The notes below the pieces were generated by a model, which saw only the letters and a list, made by a program, of their open reading frames with translations, was not told the origin of the DNA and made no database searches. A DNA stretch of 64,000 bases from DATAJX01 sp964601735 (lineage in GTDB: Bacteria > Pseudomonadota > Alphaproteobacteria > UBA2136 > UBA6156), in NCBI GenBank assembly GCA_964601735.1, contig CAZROO010000001.1, positions 62,001 to 126,000 on the forward strand, in the 5' to 3' direction. Shown one piece after another: positions 8,315-17,779 of this stretch (position 1 is the first letter of the stretch; every line of letters begins with the position of its first letter). The translations under genes and the position numbers were made by a program.

Positions 8315-9670
8315 CTAGAATCTTTCCGCCAGCTGCGCCTGCAAGGCCGAAGCCCGTTCCTGCAATACCGGCAACGCGCCGCTTTCCGGCGCCACGTCCA
8401 CCGGTCCTTCAAACACCATGCCGCGGGCAATGGTGCTGGCAATTTCGGGGTGGCCGCCGGCGGCAAAGTCCACCACCACGGCGGGGCCGAACACAACCTC
8501 GCCCAACTTGAAGCTGGCGGCGAGGGGGGTCAGGTCGTCCCACGGGCTGGCAAAATGCAGTTCCTTCAAGCTGGCCAGCACAATCGGCCAGGCTGGATGC
8601 TCAACGCTGCCGCTGCTTTCCCATAAATCGAATTGCTCGCGCAGTTCCACGGGGAGCTTGGCACCCATCGTTCCCAGAATTGCCGCGGCCCGCACCAGCA
8701 TACGGCCGCCGGGCAGGGGCACGGCGTCGGTGGTTTCGGTGGGTACGGCATCACGCTGCCATTCTTCCACCAGCGTTGGTAACAGGGTGCGCACGTGCTG
8801 GCGCAGCAGGGCTTCTTCAGCCGGGCCGGGTGGGGTGGTGCTGCCGCTGTTGCGGCGCTTGCTCACCAGCCGTTGCAGGGCGTTGGCCAACTCCTTGGTC
8901 AGGGCATCGGTGTTCACCGGCAGGCCGCCGGGCGTATCATAGTAACGCAGCGCGGTGGCCAGGGAGCGGCGCCCGGCGCGGGCCTCGTCGCTGCCGTGGC
9001 TCAGGGCGCGAAAACTCGGCAACGTCGAAAGCACAAACGCCGCCAGCCCGCCATGCTCGCGGCAGCGACGCTCAAAGCGGATACGGTCGCGCTTCCAAAA
9101 CTGCTTGAGCGGGTGATGGGTGCGTACTTCATGGTAGGCCACCACCTTGCTCAGCACGCTGGCCAGCGCAGCGGCGCGCTGCAACGGGCCACTGCCGGGC
9201 AGGGCGCGCATGATGTCCCAGCGGGCCAGTGCTTCTTCATACAAGGTCGGATGGGCGTGGCCCAGGTTAAAGGGCCAATGGCGGTAGCCGTTCAAAAAAC
9301 CGATCAGTTCGGCTTCCAGCGGCGAAAGGCCCGGCCACGCCGGCGGCGCGATCACTTCGGGTAAGAACTTACTGAGCGAAATTGAGTAGCCCGAACCTTC
9401 ACCCATGCGAAAGGCCGTGCCGTACTCGTCAACCACCTGCGATTCAAACCCGGTCGTCACGCTGCGGCTCCATGCCGCCACCTTAACTGCCAGCCATACC
9501 AGCAAGAATCCGCCCAGGGTCCCCGCACCAATCACCGCCACGCCATGACCGTAAACGTCAAAGTTCAGGCCGCGCTCACCCAGCAGGTAGGTGGTGACCA
9601 TCTCGTAAATCCACCATGCTACCAAAAACAGGCCAATCACGATAGTAAAGCGGAACTTCGGCCCGCTCAT
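8315..9670 (-). CDS. Two-pass membrane protein with large cytosolic domain, unknown, in the T4SS/pilus locus
   Basis: A 451-residue protein with two N-terminal membrane segments (about 8-30 and 43-65) followed by a long, mostly helical, Arg- and Leu-rich soluble region. The layout recalls DotM/IcmP and IncI TrbA, which also have two helices and a cytosolic Arg-rich domain and which accompany coupling proteins, but I see no convincing motif match, so this is only a topology resemblance. It is the sole minus-strand gene inside the 0.8-47.9 kb locus and diverges from pilL. A GGTGAG ribosome site precedes the ATG at 9668-9670. Confidence 0.7.
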   Translation of the reverse strand: MSGPKFRFTIVIGLFLVAWWIYEMVTTYLLGERGLNFDVYGHGVAVIGAGTLGGFLLVWLAVKVAAWSRSVTTGFESQVVDEYGTAFRMGEGSGYSISLSKFLPEVIAPPAWPGLSPLEAELIGFLNGYRHWPFNLGHAHPTLYEEALARWDIMRALPGSGPLQRAAALASVLSKVVAYHEVRTHHPLKQFWKRDRIRFERRCREHGGLAAFVLSTLPSFRALSHGSDEARAGRRSLATALRYYDTPGGLPVNTDALTKELANALQRLVSKRRNSGSTTPPGPAEEALLRQHVRTLLPTLVEEWQRDAVPTETTDAVPLPGGRMLVRAAAILGTMGAKLPVELREQFDLWESSGSVEHPAWPIVLASLKELHFASPWDDLTPLAASFKLGEVVFGPAVVVDFAAGGHPEIASTIARGMVFEGPVDVAPESGALPVLQERASALQAQLAERF

Positions 9671-9852
9671 CGCTCACCGCCTTGGGTGTTCAGCCGGAAA
9701 TTGGCGGCCAGCTTAAAAAATAGGCAGCTCGTGAGTGCTGATTTAACACACAAAGTATGTACTTTCTCTTGACCGGTTCACAGGCTGTCGCCACCCTGTG
9801 CTAAACATTGCTAGAACAACAGAGAGTTGAACAGGAAGTCAAGCCTCCCCCC

Positions 9853-11139
9853 ATGCGAGCCACCCCATTACGGTTATCTCTGGCGGTTATTGGCCACACC
9901 TCGCTTGCAGTAGTGGGCCTTGTCGCGCTTCCTTCTTACGCTGCGCCGGTGCCGGGCTACGTGCCGCCGGTCACCGAGGCCACCGCGCCAGTGTACGCTG
10001 ACGATACCCGCGGCGTCTATGTTCCCGCCCATGAGCAATTGCGGATGAAGACCGAGCAGGAGCTTAACGCCTACAAGGCGGTCGATCAGGGTAACAAACC
10101 TTATTACGCGCAAAAGGCGCCGGGCGGCACTGGTTACGAGCGTGCCATGAACACGGTGGCCGACGGCGTGCCGGACGAAACCGCCGAGCTTGACCGCATC
10201 GGCAATGACCCCGGCTTGCTCAGTGGCGGCGGCAGGCAAACCTCGCGCACGCCAACCGACGATGTCCTCGCGCAAAATAATATTTCTCCGTCGCCCGCGC
10301 CGCGCATCGCCGCTGCACCGTCGGCCGCGGGTACCGATTTAAGCCGCTACCCCTCCATCGCCACCGGCGGCGGTGCCGATATCGGCGCTGCCCGTACCAC
10401 ACCCCAGTTTTCATCAGGGCCGCGCAGTGACGGCGGCGAAGAAGTGGCCGTCGGCAGTCCCGGTGCCTCGGGTGCCACTACCGCCGGTACGTTGGACATG
10501 CAAAACAGCACGGTCAAACTTAAAGAAGAACGCGTGGCCGTGCGTCGCGTGCTCCAACGTATGATGGACCAGATTGGCGGCGGCAGCTGGACAATCGTCT
10601 GGGACCTCGACGAGCAGAACGCGGGCCTGCCGGACATGGAAATCTCGATTTACGCCGAAGAGCCTTTCGTCAACGTGCTTAACGCCCTGCTGGCCCGCCT
10701 GCAAACCCGCAGCGGCACGCCGCTCCGCGTCATTAAGTACGACCGTACCCAACGCCTGGTCATCACCGACCGCATCGGTGGCGACGCCCGCCTGGGCGCG
10801 CCGTCGGGTGCCGGTGCCGGCAGCGGCGGCAAGGGCGGCAACGACCTCGCCGTGACCGAAAGCGTGCTCAAGGACAGCGTGGTAAGTCTTCACTACGACG
10901 AAGTGCCGCTGGTCGATGCGCTTGAAAACATTATCAATCAGGCCGGCAAGGGCCAATGGCGTCTGCGCATGTACGCGGGCACCGACCAGGTACTCAAGCC
11001 TGCACATATCGAAGAGCCTTTCGGCGTGGCGGTCGACCGCATCCTCAAGGTTTTCAACCTGCGTTACGAAATTTTCCCCGGCGGCAAGCTGATTGTCGTC
11101 ACCGGTGGCGACCGTTTCGGTTATCAAGGAGTCCAGTAG
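9853..11139 (+). CDS. pilL: PilL/TcpQ-like type IVb pilus protein
   Basis: A 428-residue exported protein heading the thin-pilus operon. The signal peptide (about 1-30, VALPSYAAP) precedes a low-complexity region, then two related alpha/beta modules: one at about 220-300 (RRVLQRMMDQIGGGSWTIVWDLDE... VITDRIGG) and one at about 335-425 (VSLHYDEVPLVDALENI... LIVVTGG). Both look like the TcpQ/PilL domain, related to the STN/N domains of secretins, and probably help the secretin insert or recruit inner-membrane parts. The ATG at 9853 is chosen over a TTG at 9808 because it gives an immediate signal peptide. Its stop codon abuts the secretin gene. Confidence 0.7.
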   Translation: MRATPLRLSLAVIGHTSLAVVGLVALPSYAAPVPGYVPPVTEATAPVYADDTRGVYVPAHEQLRMKTEQELNAYKAVDQGNKPYYAQKAPGGTGYERAMNTVADGVPDETAELDRIGNDPGLLSGGGRQTSRTPTDDVLAQNNISPSPAPRIAAAPSAAGTDLSRYPSIATGGGADIGAARTTPQFSSGPRSDGGEEVAVGSPGASGATTAGTLDMQNSTVKLKEERVAVRRVLQRMMDQIGGGSWTIVWDLDEQNAGLPDMEISIYAEEPFVNVLNALLARLQTRSGTPLRVIKYDRTQRLVITDRIGGDARLGAPSGAGAGSGGKGGNDLAVTESVLKDSVVSLHYDEVPLVDALENIINQAGKGQWRLRMYAGTDQVLKPAHIEEPFGVAVDRILKVFNLRYEIFPGGKLIVVTGGDRFGYQGVQ

Positions 11140-11140
11140 A

Positions 11141-13201
11141 ATGTTCGGTGGGGGGAAAGTTACCCGGTTTTGTCTGCTTGCCCTCGGGCTTGTTTCTGCT
11201 GGTATCCTGAGTTCGTGCGGCAACGGCGTCAGCTTTGCCCAGCGCGAAAGCCCCGCCAACCAGTTCAAGGATTACCGCCCCGAAAACCGTAACAACAGTG
11301 ACGTGCTCGGCATCGGCGAGCCGATGTCGGCCAAGCAGGCCCGTGCCAACGCCACCTTCACCATGAAGGGCGAGTACGACCTCGAAGCGGTTATGAACAA
11401 GGTCGCCGGCACCTACAACGTGGCAGTGCGTTGGGGTAACGGCGTGCGCAAAAACAGCCGTCACGACGTCCTCATCAACAGTCTGGCGTTCGACGAAATG
11501 CGCAGCTACGTCGAAGACAACTTCAACGTCCAGATTATCCGCGAGGGCGCGCGCCGCCTGTTGGTTCTGCCTTCGGCCAGCGAGCCCCGCCTGACCAGCT
11601 TCAGCCCCGGCGACAACGTTACCCTCGGCGCTGCCCTCAAGGGCCTGGCGCAACAGTGCAGTTACAACCTTGTCATCAATGAGAACAAGGAAAAACTCTC
11701 CACCACCCACGTCAGCACGCACCTTAAAAACGTCACCTGCTTCGACGCATTCGAGGCCCTGCTCAACCCGCAAGGCCTTAGCCTGGTTTCGCAAGGTGAT
11801 TACTACACCATCGGCGGCCTGCCGCAGCGTGAGTGGACGCTGAACCTGTACGAGCCCGAACGGACCGAAGAACTCACCGTCAACTATTCCTCCTCGTTCT
11901 CGGGTGGCGCGGGCGGTTCCTCCTCTTCAGGCGGCATCTCGAGCGGCAGCAGCGGTAGTAGCAGCGGCTCCACCAGCAACACTTCGGGCGGCAGCAACAA
12001 CGTCTCCATCAAATACGATCGTAATCTGTGGACCGAACTCGAAGGCGACCTCAACCAGCTCCTGGCCAGTTCCTGTGAAGGCATGGGCGGCACCGCTGGC
12101 GCCTCCTCCCCCGCCGCCACGCCCGCTGCTCCGTCTTCGGCTCCCGGCGCCACACCCAGCTTGTTGCCTCCTCCGGTGGTTAATGGCGCCAACGGCAGCA
12201 GTACTGGCGGCGCCACCCCGGCGGCAGTACCCACTCCTCCCAGTCCCGTGGGCTTCCACCAGTCCAATCCTGCCGCCAGCGCTGCCGCGCCTTCCTGCGG
12301 GTACGTACGCATCAACCGTGCCGTGGGGCTGGTTCAAATGCGTGGCCCGCTGAATGCGCTTAACCAGGCCGACCAAATCATCCAGCGCGTGGCCGACATC
12401 GCCAGCCGCCGCCTGCTGCTGGAAGCCCGCGTCGTGGCCGTCACCCGCGACCGCAGCTACGATCAGGACGGCAAACTGCGCTTCGGCCGCCGCGGCAACG
12501 GTGCCACCACCAGCATAGGCAGCGGCAGCAGCATCACCTCCGCCATCAGCAATGAGCTTGCCAGCATCACTTCTTCCGCTGCGGGCGCCAGCACCAATCT
12601 GTACGGCATCAGCGTGCAAAAGCTGAACCTCGACGCGGTCATGGGCATGCTTGAAAGCTATGGCACCACCTACGAGCTGATGCACCCCATCATGGAGCTG
12701 ATGGATCGCCAGCGTGCCACGCTGATTGATGGCCGCAACGAAAAATACTTCATTATCCAAAGTACCAGCACCACCGGCACGGCCACCACCACGTCGGCCA
12801 GCGTCGATGAGCGCGACCAGTTTGTGGGCCTGCAGTTCTCGGCCAGCGCGCAAATCTCCGACGACCCCAACGAGCCGCACACCATCAGCCTGCAAATTCC
12901 GATTACTTCAATCGTGAAGACCGTCGATATTCCCAATCCCAACTACGACGGCACTAATGGTTCTCCTATCAGCGGCCAGGCGCCGGTGGCGTCCACCCGC
13001 CTGATCGACCAGAAGGTCCGCATTCGCGACGGTGAAATCAAGGTCATCGGCGGCCTCACCCGCACCCTGGCCACCGACAACGAAAGCGGCCTGCCGATCA
13101 TCCGCCAAATCTCGGGCCTGGGTAAGCTGTTCAATACCGAAGGCATTACCTACGAACAGGTCGAGTTTGTAGTTTTGCTACAGGTCAAACGGTTAAGTTA
13201 G
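11141..13201 (+). CDS. pilN: Type IVb pilus secretin (PilN/BfpB family lipoprotein)
   Basis: A 686-residue outer-membrane secretin, the ring through which the thin pilus exits. It has a lipoprotein signal (GILSSCGNG), N-domain repeats, a long Ser/Gly-rich linker (about 255-300) and a second Pro/Ala-rich linker (about 325-380), then the secretin beta-domain from about 395. The C-terminus has IPITSIVK and GLPIIRQISGLGKLF, matching the secretin signature GLP-(x)-IPxLGxLF. Start ATG 11141 with AAGGAG upstream; a longer in-frame start at 11093 lies inside pilL. Functions with PilL-like, PilP and PilO2 proteins encoded nearby. Confidence 0.85.
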   Translation: MFGGGKVTRFCLLALGLVSAGILSSCGNGVSFAQRESPANQFKDYRPENRNNSDVLGIGEPMSAKQARANATFTMKGEYDLEAVMNKVAGTYNVAVRWGNGVRKNSRHDVLINSLAFDEMRSYVEDNFNVQIIREGARRLLVLPSASEPRLTSFSPGDNVTLGAALKGLAQQCSYNLVINENKEKLSTTHVSTHLKNVTCFDAFEALLNPQGLSLVSQGDYYTIGGLPQREWTLNLYEPERTEELTVNYSSSFSGGAGGSSSSGGISSGSSGSSSGSTSNTSGGSNNVSIKYDRNLWTELEGDLNQLLASSCEGMGGTAGASSPAATPAAPSSAPGATPSLLPPPVVNGANGSSTGGATPAAVPTPPSPVGFHQSNPAASAAAPSCGYVRINRAVGLVQMRGPLNALNQADQIIQRVADIASRRLLLEARVVAVTRDRSYDQDGKLRFGRRGNGATTSIGSGSSITSAISNELASITSSAAGASTNLYGISVQKLNLDAVMGMLESYGTTYELMHPIMELMDRQRATLIDGRNEKYFIIQSTSTTGTATTTSASVDERDQFVGLQFSASAQISDDPNEPHTISLQIPITSIVKTVDIPNPNYDGTNGSPISGQAPVASTRLIDQKVRIRDGEIKVIGGLTRTLATDNESGLPIIRQISGLGKLFNTEGITYEQVEFVVLLQVKRLS

Positions 13202-13280
13202 GCAGGTTACTTGTAAGGGCCTGGTTATATGGGCCTTATACGCCTGTTATTGCTAACCAGATAACATAAAGGAAAAATAA

Positions 13281-13937
13281 ATGAATCTTAAGCAAATGCT
13301 CAAGATGGTACGCTCCAGCAAGGGTTATACGCTGGATCAGACCATCCTGATTATTGCCATCATCGCCATCCTGGTCACGCTCATCATCCTGACCGTGGGC
13401 TGGAGCCTCATCAACCGCGCCTCCGGTACCCGTCTGGCCAGCCAGCTGGGCAACGTGCAGGACGCGCTGGGCAACTACTACGGCGACGTCAAGCAATGGC
13501 CGCAAGGCACCGTCAGCAGCCCCACGCTGGATGCCGCTGCTTTGGCCGGCTTTAACGACAAAAACAGCAGCACCAAAAACTATATCGCTGGTCTGACGAC
13601 CTCGGCGGCGGGTGTTACTCACAACCTCAACAGCCAAAGCAACCGTAATGTGCTGCTCAGCCAGGTGGCTGGCAGTGCAACGGCCTGGACCGGTCCCGCC
13701 GGCACCACCTACGAAGTGGTTGAGTTCCAGAATGTGGCTGGCAGCGACTTCACCAATGCCGACAACGCCATCGACAGTGGCGACGGTGGTAGCGCCGGTA
13801 GCGTGCGCGCTATCGCCGCAGCGGGTAGCGCTCCTGCCGCTGGTGCCGGTTGCTTTGCTGCGACCCCTACCTTCGTCAGCAGCACTGCCGCCAACACCTA
13901 CTACGACATCTGCTATCGCGCCAACAACGTGCAGTAA
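13281..13937 (+). CDS. pilS: Major type IVb prepilin, copy 1
   Basis: A 218-residue prepilin. A 15-residue basic leader ends in Gly, followed by YTLDQTILIIAIIAIL, the hydrophobic helix that packs the pilus core; the mature globular domain ends with two Cys (AGAGCFAA and YYDICYR) that should form the D-region disulfide. Position +5, normally the invariant Glu needed for methylation and assembly, is Gln, with Asp at +4. A tandem paralogue with the same feature follows at 14094. The gene has its own terminator, as expected for a highly expressed structural subunit, and an AAGGA ribosome site. Confidence 0.88.
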   Translation: MNLKQMLKMVRSSKGYTLDQTILIIAIIAILVTLIILTVGWSLINRASGTRLASQLGNVQDALGNYYGDVKQWPQGTVSSPTLDAAALAGFNDKNSSTKNYIAGLTTSAAGVTHNLNSQSNRNVLLSQVAGSATAWTGPAGTTYEVVEFQNVAGSDFTNADNAIDSGDGGSAGSVRAIAAAGSAPAAGAGCFAATPTFVSSTAANTYYDICYRANNVQ

Positions 13938-13950
13938 CGCTGTCGTTATC

Positions 13951-13984
13951 CAGCAGGGGCCCGTAAGGGCCCTCGCTGTTTTTG
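13951..13984 (+). terminator. Terminator after major prepilin copy 1
   Basis: A GGGGCCC-GTAA-GGGCCC core extended by outer pairs CAGC/GCTG, followed by TTTTT. It separates the two prepilin genes. Confidence 0.8.
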
Positions 13985-14093
13985 CGGCAGTTAAGCCACT
14001 GTATTTTAAATAAAGCCGCCCTCTGGCTGGCGCCCTTGCCCTGGCTAAAGTATTTTTCCCAAAATCGATGAACCGAACGCGGGAAGCCCCACC

Positions 14094-14750
14094 ATGTACC
14101 GTCGCATCCTGAAAAAAAATCTTCTCGCCCAGCCGGGCTATACGCTCGACCAGACCATCCTGATCATCGCCATCATCGCCATCCTGATTACGCTCATTAT
14201 CCTGACCGTGGGATGGAGTTTCATTAACCGTGCCTCCGGTACCCGCCTGGCCAATCAGTTGGGTGATATGAAGGATGCGGTCTCAGGCTATTTTGGCCAG
14301 CACAAACAATGGCCTGCGGGCATCGTCAGCAATCCCACCAACGACGCTGCCGCGCTGGCTGGTTATAACGATAAAAACGGCAACACCAAAAATTACCTCG
14401 TCGGCCTGCTCAGCAGCGCCAGCGGCGTCACGCATAACCTCAATCTCATGCCCAACCGCAATGTGCTGCTCAGCCAGGTCAACGGCAGCGCCAGTAACTG
14501 GCCGGGGCCGACTGGCAGTGTCTACGAGGTCGTGGAATTCCAGAATATTTCAGGCAGCGATTTCACCGCCGCCGATGCCGTCATCGACACGGGCGACGGC
14601 GGTGCTCAGGGCAAAATCAGGGTCATCGCGGCGGCGGGCAGTGCTCCGGCGGCGGGGGGTGGTTGTTTTGCTTCGTCCCCCAGCTTTGTCAGCAGCACCA
14701 CCGACAATAGCTATTACGACGTCTGCTACGCTTCCAACAACGCGCAGTAA
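14094..14750 (+). CDS. Major type IVb prepilin, copy 2
   Basis: A 218-residue paralogue of the preceding prepilin, identical in length. It also has a 15-residue leader ending Gly, then YTLDQTILIIAIIAIL, INRASGTRLA, HNLN...NRNVLLSQV and the terminal Cys pair. It likewise carries Gln at +5 and Asp at +4. The leader differs (MYRRILKKNLLAQPG), while the helix is nearly unchanged, so the copies are under common constraint. It may be an alternative pilus subunit or co-assemble with copy 1. The 156-base spacing contains a terminator, and no clear promoter was identified for copy 2. Confidence 0.87.
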   Translation: MYRRILKKNLLAQPGYTLDQTILIIAIIAILITLIILTVGWSFINRASGTRLANQLGDMKDAVSGYFGQHKQWPAGIVSNPTNDAAALAGYNDKNGNTKNYLVGLLSSASGVTHNLNLMPNRNVLLSQVNGSASNWPGPTGSVYEVVEFQNISGSDFTAADAVIDTGDGGAQGKIRVIAAAGSAPAAGGGCFASSPSFVSSTTDNSYYDVCYASNNAQ

Positions 14751-14863
14751 CCCGTCGCGCAAGTGAGGCAGGCGGGCCACCCTCCGCCACGTATCTCCAT
14801 CCGTCGGGGTGCGGCTCCGCCTTTTTGACGGTAGGCTGGGGCAACAGCAAAAATATAGTAAGA

Positions 14864-16693
14864 ATGGCCACCGACCCGAACACCTTCATCGCCACGCCCC
14901 AGGAGAGCCTGACGCCGGTGTGGGAAGTCGAGCCCGATATCAAGGCGGCCGACGCCACTGGTACCGCGGGCTCGGCCGAAACCCCGGTAAACGAGGGCGA
15001 TACCTACCGGCGTGCCCTCAACATTATTCTCAACGCCACCGATCTCCAGCTCGATAATCTGGCGCGGAGCGAAATCCAGGCCGCCCTCGCCAGCGGGCGC
15101 CCGGCCCAGTTGCTGTGCCGCGAGTTGCTCGATAAAAAGCTGCTTCTTCCCCAAATCCTGGGCCGTGCACTGGCTCGTGCCAACCATGCCAGCGAAATCA
15201 TGACGTTTACCGAAATTCCCAGCGGTGCCGGCCAGTTGCGCGACGAACTGCCGCCCCGGGTCACCGCCATGCTGCGGGCCGAGCGCATGATTCCGCTGGT
15301 TGTCAAAAAAAACGAGAATAACGAAATCGCCGAATTGCATGTCGCGGCCGAAACCCTGGGCCGCGACCTGGTGCTGGAAAACCAGTTGCGTGACATGCTC
15401 AACCCCGGCGCCAGAATCGTCTGGCATTTCGGCCTGCGCGAGGTCGCCGGTGCGTACTGGCTGTCGGGCGCCACCGCCGATGTCGATACCGGTATGGAGG
15501 CCGAGGCCCTGCTCGAGCGTATCCTGTCCACCGCCATCGACGCCCGCGCCTCCGATATCCACATCGACCCCTCTATCAAGGGCGAGCCGCGCGCGCTCAT
15601 CAAGTACCGCATCGACGGTTTCGTGCACCCGAAAGAAATGGTCACCCTCGACCAGCTTGATCGCCTGCGGGTGCGCATCGAAAACGTCGCGCGCATGCCC
15701 AAGGTCAACCTCAATCACCCCAACAAGGGCGCCTTTAGCCGTGTCGGTTACGACTGGCGTGTGCAAATGCAGCCGCACGCGGGCCGCCAGGGGCCGGTGC
15801 CGCGCATCGTCATCCGCCGCCTCAAGCCCGAGGTGCTGCCGCTCGAGGCGCTGGGCTATCCTCCCGATTTCGTCGAAAAAATCATTCAGGCTGCAGCCGC
15901 ACCCAACGGCGTCATCTTCTGGACCGGCCCCACCGGCTCGGGCAAAACCGAATCCATTCACGCCGCACTGGTGTCCGCCAACCCGATGGCTCGGGGCCTC
16001 AGCGTCCATACCATCGAAGACCCGCCGGAAAAACGCGTGCCTGGTTACGCCGTGCAAATGGAAGTGGCCGAGGAAGACCCCGCCCGCACCGCACTGCAAT
16101 TGCTCAAGTCCTCGCTGCGGGCCGACCCCGACGTGGTGATTTTCGGTGAAGTCCGTGATGCCGAAATGGCCAAGCTGGTGTTCGAGGCCGCCAATACCGG
16201 GCACTTGGTGTTCACCACGCTGCACACTAACACCGCTCTCGATAGCATTTTCCGCCTGGTCGAACTCAAGGTAAACGGCTTCCTGCTCAGTTACGTGCGT
16301 GGCATCGCGGCGCAGCGGCTGGTGCGGCGCCTGTGCACGCACTGCCGCATCCGCCAGGAGCCGATGGACGATTTTGCCCGCTATATTTTCGATCGCTATC
16401 AACTACCGTCCGAAGGCGCCGACGTCTACAACGCCAATCCGGATGGTTGCCTCAACTGCAATTTCACCGGCTACTATGGACGTATCGCGGTGGCCGAATG
16501 GCTGCAACCTACCAAGGAAATCATCGAGGCTACGGTGGCGGGCCAGTATGACCAGCTCGAAGACATGGCCCGCCGTGCCGGCTGGCAGCCGATGGGCCGC
16601 ATGGGCGCGCAGCACATGGCCGCGGGCATCACCGATGCCGCCGAACTTTCCAGTAAAATTCTCGAACTCGCGGCTGCCGCGCTGGTGAAATAA
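14864..16693 (+). CDS. pilQ: Type IVb pilus assembly ATPase PilQ (GspE/PilB superfamily)
   Basis: A 609-residue cytosolic hexameric secretion ATPase powering pilus extension. An N-terminal helical domain leads to the core with Walker A TGPTGSGKT (about 352-360), an Asp-box-like HTIEDPPE, Walker B VVIFGEVRD (about 424-432) and the His box TLHTNTALD. Two Cys pairs, CTHC near 491 and CLNC near 529, form the zinc-binding tetracysteine site of GspE/PilB extension ATPases, supporting extension rather than retraction. Start ATG 14864 preferred over TTG 14825. Its TAATG end overlaps pilR by one base. Confidence 0.93.
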   Translation: MATDPNTFIATPQESLTPVWEVEPDIKAADATGTAGSAETPVNEGDTYRRALNIILNATDLQLDNLARSEIQAALASGRPAQLLCRELLDKKLLLPQILGRALARANHASEIMTFTEIPSGAGQLRDELPPRVTAMLRAERMIPLVVKKNENNEIAELHVAAETLGRDLVLENQLRDMLNPGARIVWHFGLREVAGAYWLSGATADVDTGMEAEALLERILSTAIDARASDIHIDPSIKGEPRALIKYRIDGFVHPKEMVTLDQLDRLRVRIENVARMPKVNLNHPNKGAFSRVGYDWRVQMQPHAGRQGPVPRIVIRRLKPEVLPLEALGYPPDFVEKIIQAAAAPNGVIFWTGPTGSGKTESIHAALVSANPMARGLSVHTIEDPPEKRVPGYAVQMEVAEEDPARTALQLLKSSLRADPDVVIFGEVRDAEMAKLVFEAANTGHLVFTTLHTNTALDSIFRLVELKVNGFLLSYVRGIAAQRLVRRLCTHCRIRQEPMDDFARYIFDRYQLPSEGADVYNANPDGCLNCNFTGYYGRIAVAEWLQPTKEIIEATVAGQYDQLEDMARRAGWQPMGRMGAQHMAAGITDAAELSSKILELAAAALVK

Positions 16694-17778
16694 TGGGTCT
16701 GCAAATTGGCCGTACTAAACTGTCAACGCCCGACCGCATCGATTTTTTCAAAACTATGGCGGGCTGGCTCGAGGCTGGCGCGGGCCGCACCAGCGTGGCC
16801 GAGGCCGTGCGCAACACCTGCGAAGCCTTCAGCCACGATGAATACCTCAGCCTCAAACCGGCCATGGACAACATCATCAATCAGGTCGAAGAAGCCCAGA
16901 CCATGCTGTACGTAACGCTGATGGAGTCACGCCTGGGGTTCGAGGCGCAGGAGCTCGCCATCATCGAAGCCGCCGAGCGCACTAACCAACTGCGCAAGGC
17001 CGTACCTTCGCTGGTACGCGCCATGGAGGTTCAATACAAGGGCCGCCGCTCGCTGCTGGCCAAGCTGGCCGGGCCGCTGGCCATCGGCTTCCTGCTTATC
17101 CTCATGTCGCTGGGGGTTCTCATTTTCATGCTGCCGCTGGTGGTGGGCCCGGTCATCCAGCGTAACGACAAAGCCCTGGCCCACTTTCCCATGATTTTGC
17201 GTGGTTACTGGTACACCTCGGTCTGGCTGCGGGCGCATCCGTGGGTGCCAGTGGTCGTGGTTTTGTTTCCCATTGTTTTCTTTTTCCTCCGCAATACGCC
17301 GCTCATCCGGCCCGGCTTCCAAAAGTTCCTGATGACCTGGCATCTCAGCCGCCGTCTGATCCTTGGCTTCAATTCCATGCTGGTGGTGTACTTCATGCCT
17401 GCGCTCATCCGTTCGGGGCTGCCCAGCTACCGGGTGCTGTACAACCTGGCCGACTGTATTCGCAATCCCATCCTCGCGGGCCAGTTCCGCCTCGCGGGGC
17501 AAGACCACGAAGCCGGCATGCGCTTGTCCGATTCCCTCGGGGCCATCCCGTTCAAGGCATCTTTCATCAACGCGGTCAACGCGGGCGAGGCCACCGGCGC
17601 GGTGGCCGATCGGGTACAGGATCTGCAGGAACCCTATACGCTTGACCTTGAACGCAATATCCAACGCATCGTGGCTATCTTAAAAGGGCTGGTGATGGCC
17701 GTGCTGCTGCCGTTCTTCATCGTCTCAACCTACACCGCGCTGGTGGGGCCTATTTTTGCCCTCATGGAGTACCACTAA
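16693..17778 (+). CDS. pilR: Inner-membrane platform protein PilR (GspF/PilC family)
   Basis: A 361-residue polytopic protein that couples the ATPase to pilin polymerisation. Two GspF repeats of about 100 helical residues are interrupted by membrane segments at about 116-142 (IGFLLILMSLGVLIFMLPLVV), 180-196 (VVVVLFPIVFFFL) and 333-355 (VMAVLLPFFIVSTYTALVG). The conserved INAVNAGEATG motif of GspF repeat 2 is present. One-base overlap with pilQ upstream; pilO2 begins two bases downstream, so pilQ-R-O2 should be translated from one message. Confidence 0.9.
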   Translation: MGLQIGRTKLSTPDRIDFFKTMAGWLEAGAGRTSVAEAVRNTCEAFSHDEYLSLKPAMDNIINQVEEAQTMLYVTLMESRLGFEAQELAIIEAAERTNQLRKAVPSLVRAMEVQYKGRRSLLAKLAGPLAIGFLLILMSLGVLIFMLPLVVGPVIQRNDKALAHFPMILRGYWYTSVWLRAHPWVPVVVVLFPIVFFFLRNTPLIRPGFQKFLMTWHLSRRLILGFNSMLVVYFMPALIRSGLPSYRVLYNLADCIRNPILAGQFRLAGQDHEAGMRLSDSLGAIPFKASFINAVNAGEATGAVADRVQDLQEPYTLDLERNIQRIVAILKGLVMAVLLPFFIVSTYTALVGPIFALMEYH

Positions 17779-17779
17779 A

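Noticed and set aside
8315..9670. Naming the two-helix minus-strand protein DotM/IcmP or TrbA
   Set aside because: Only topology matches; conserved DotM segments are not visible, so it is left unnamed.
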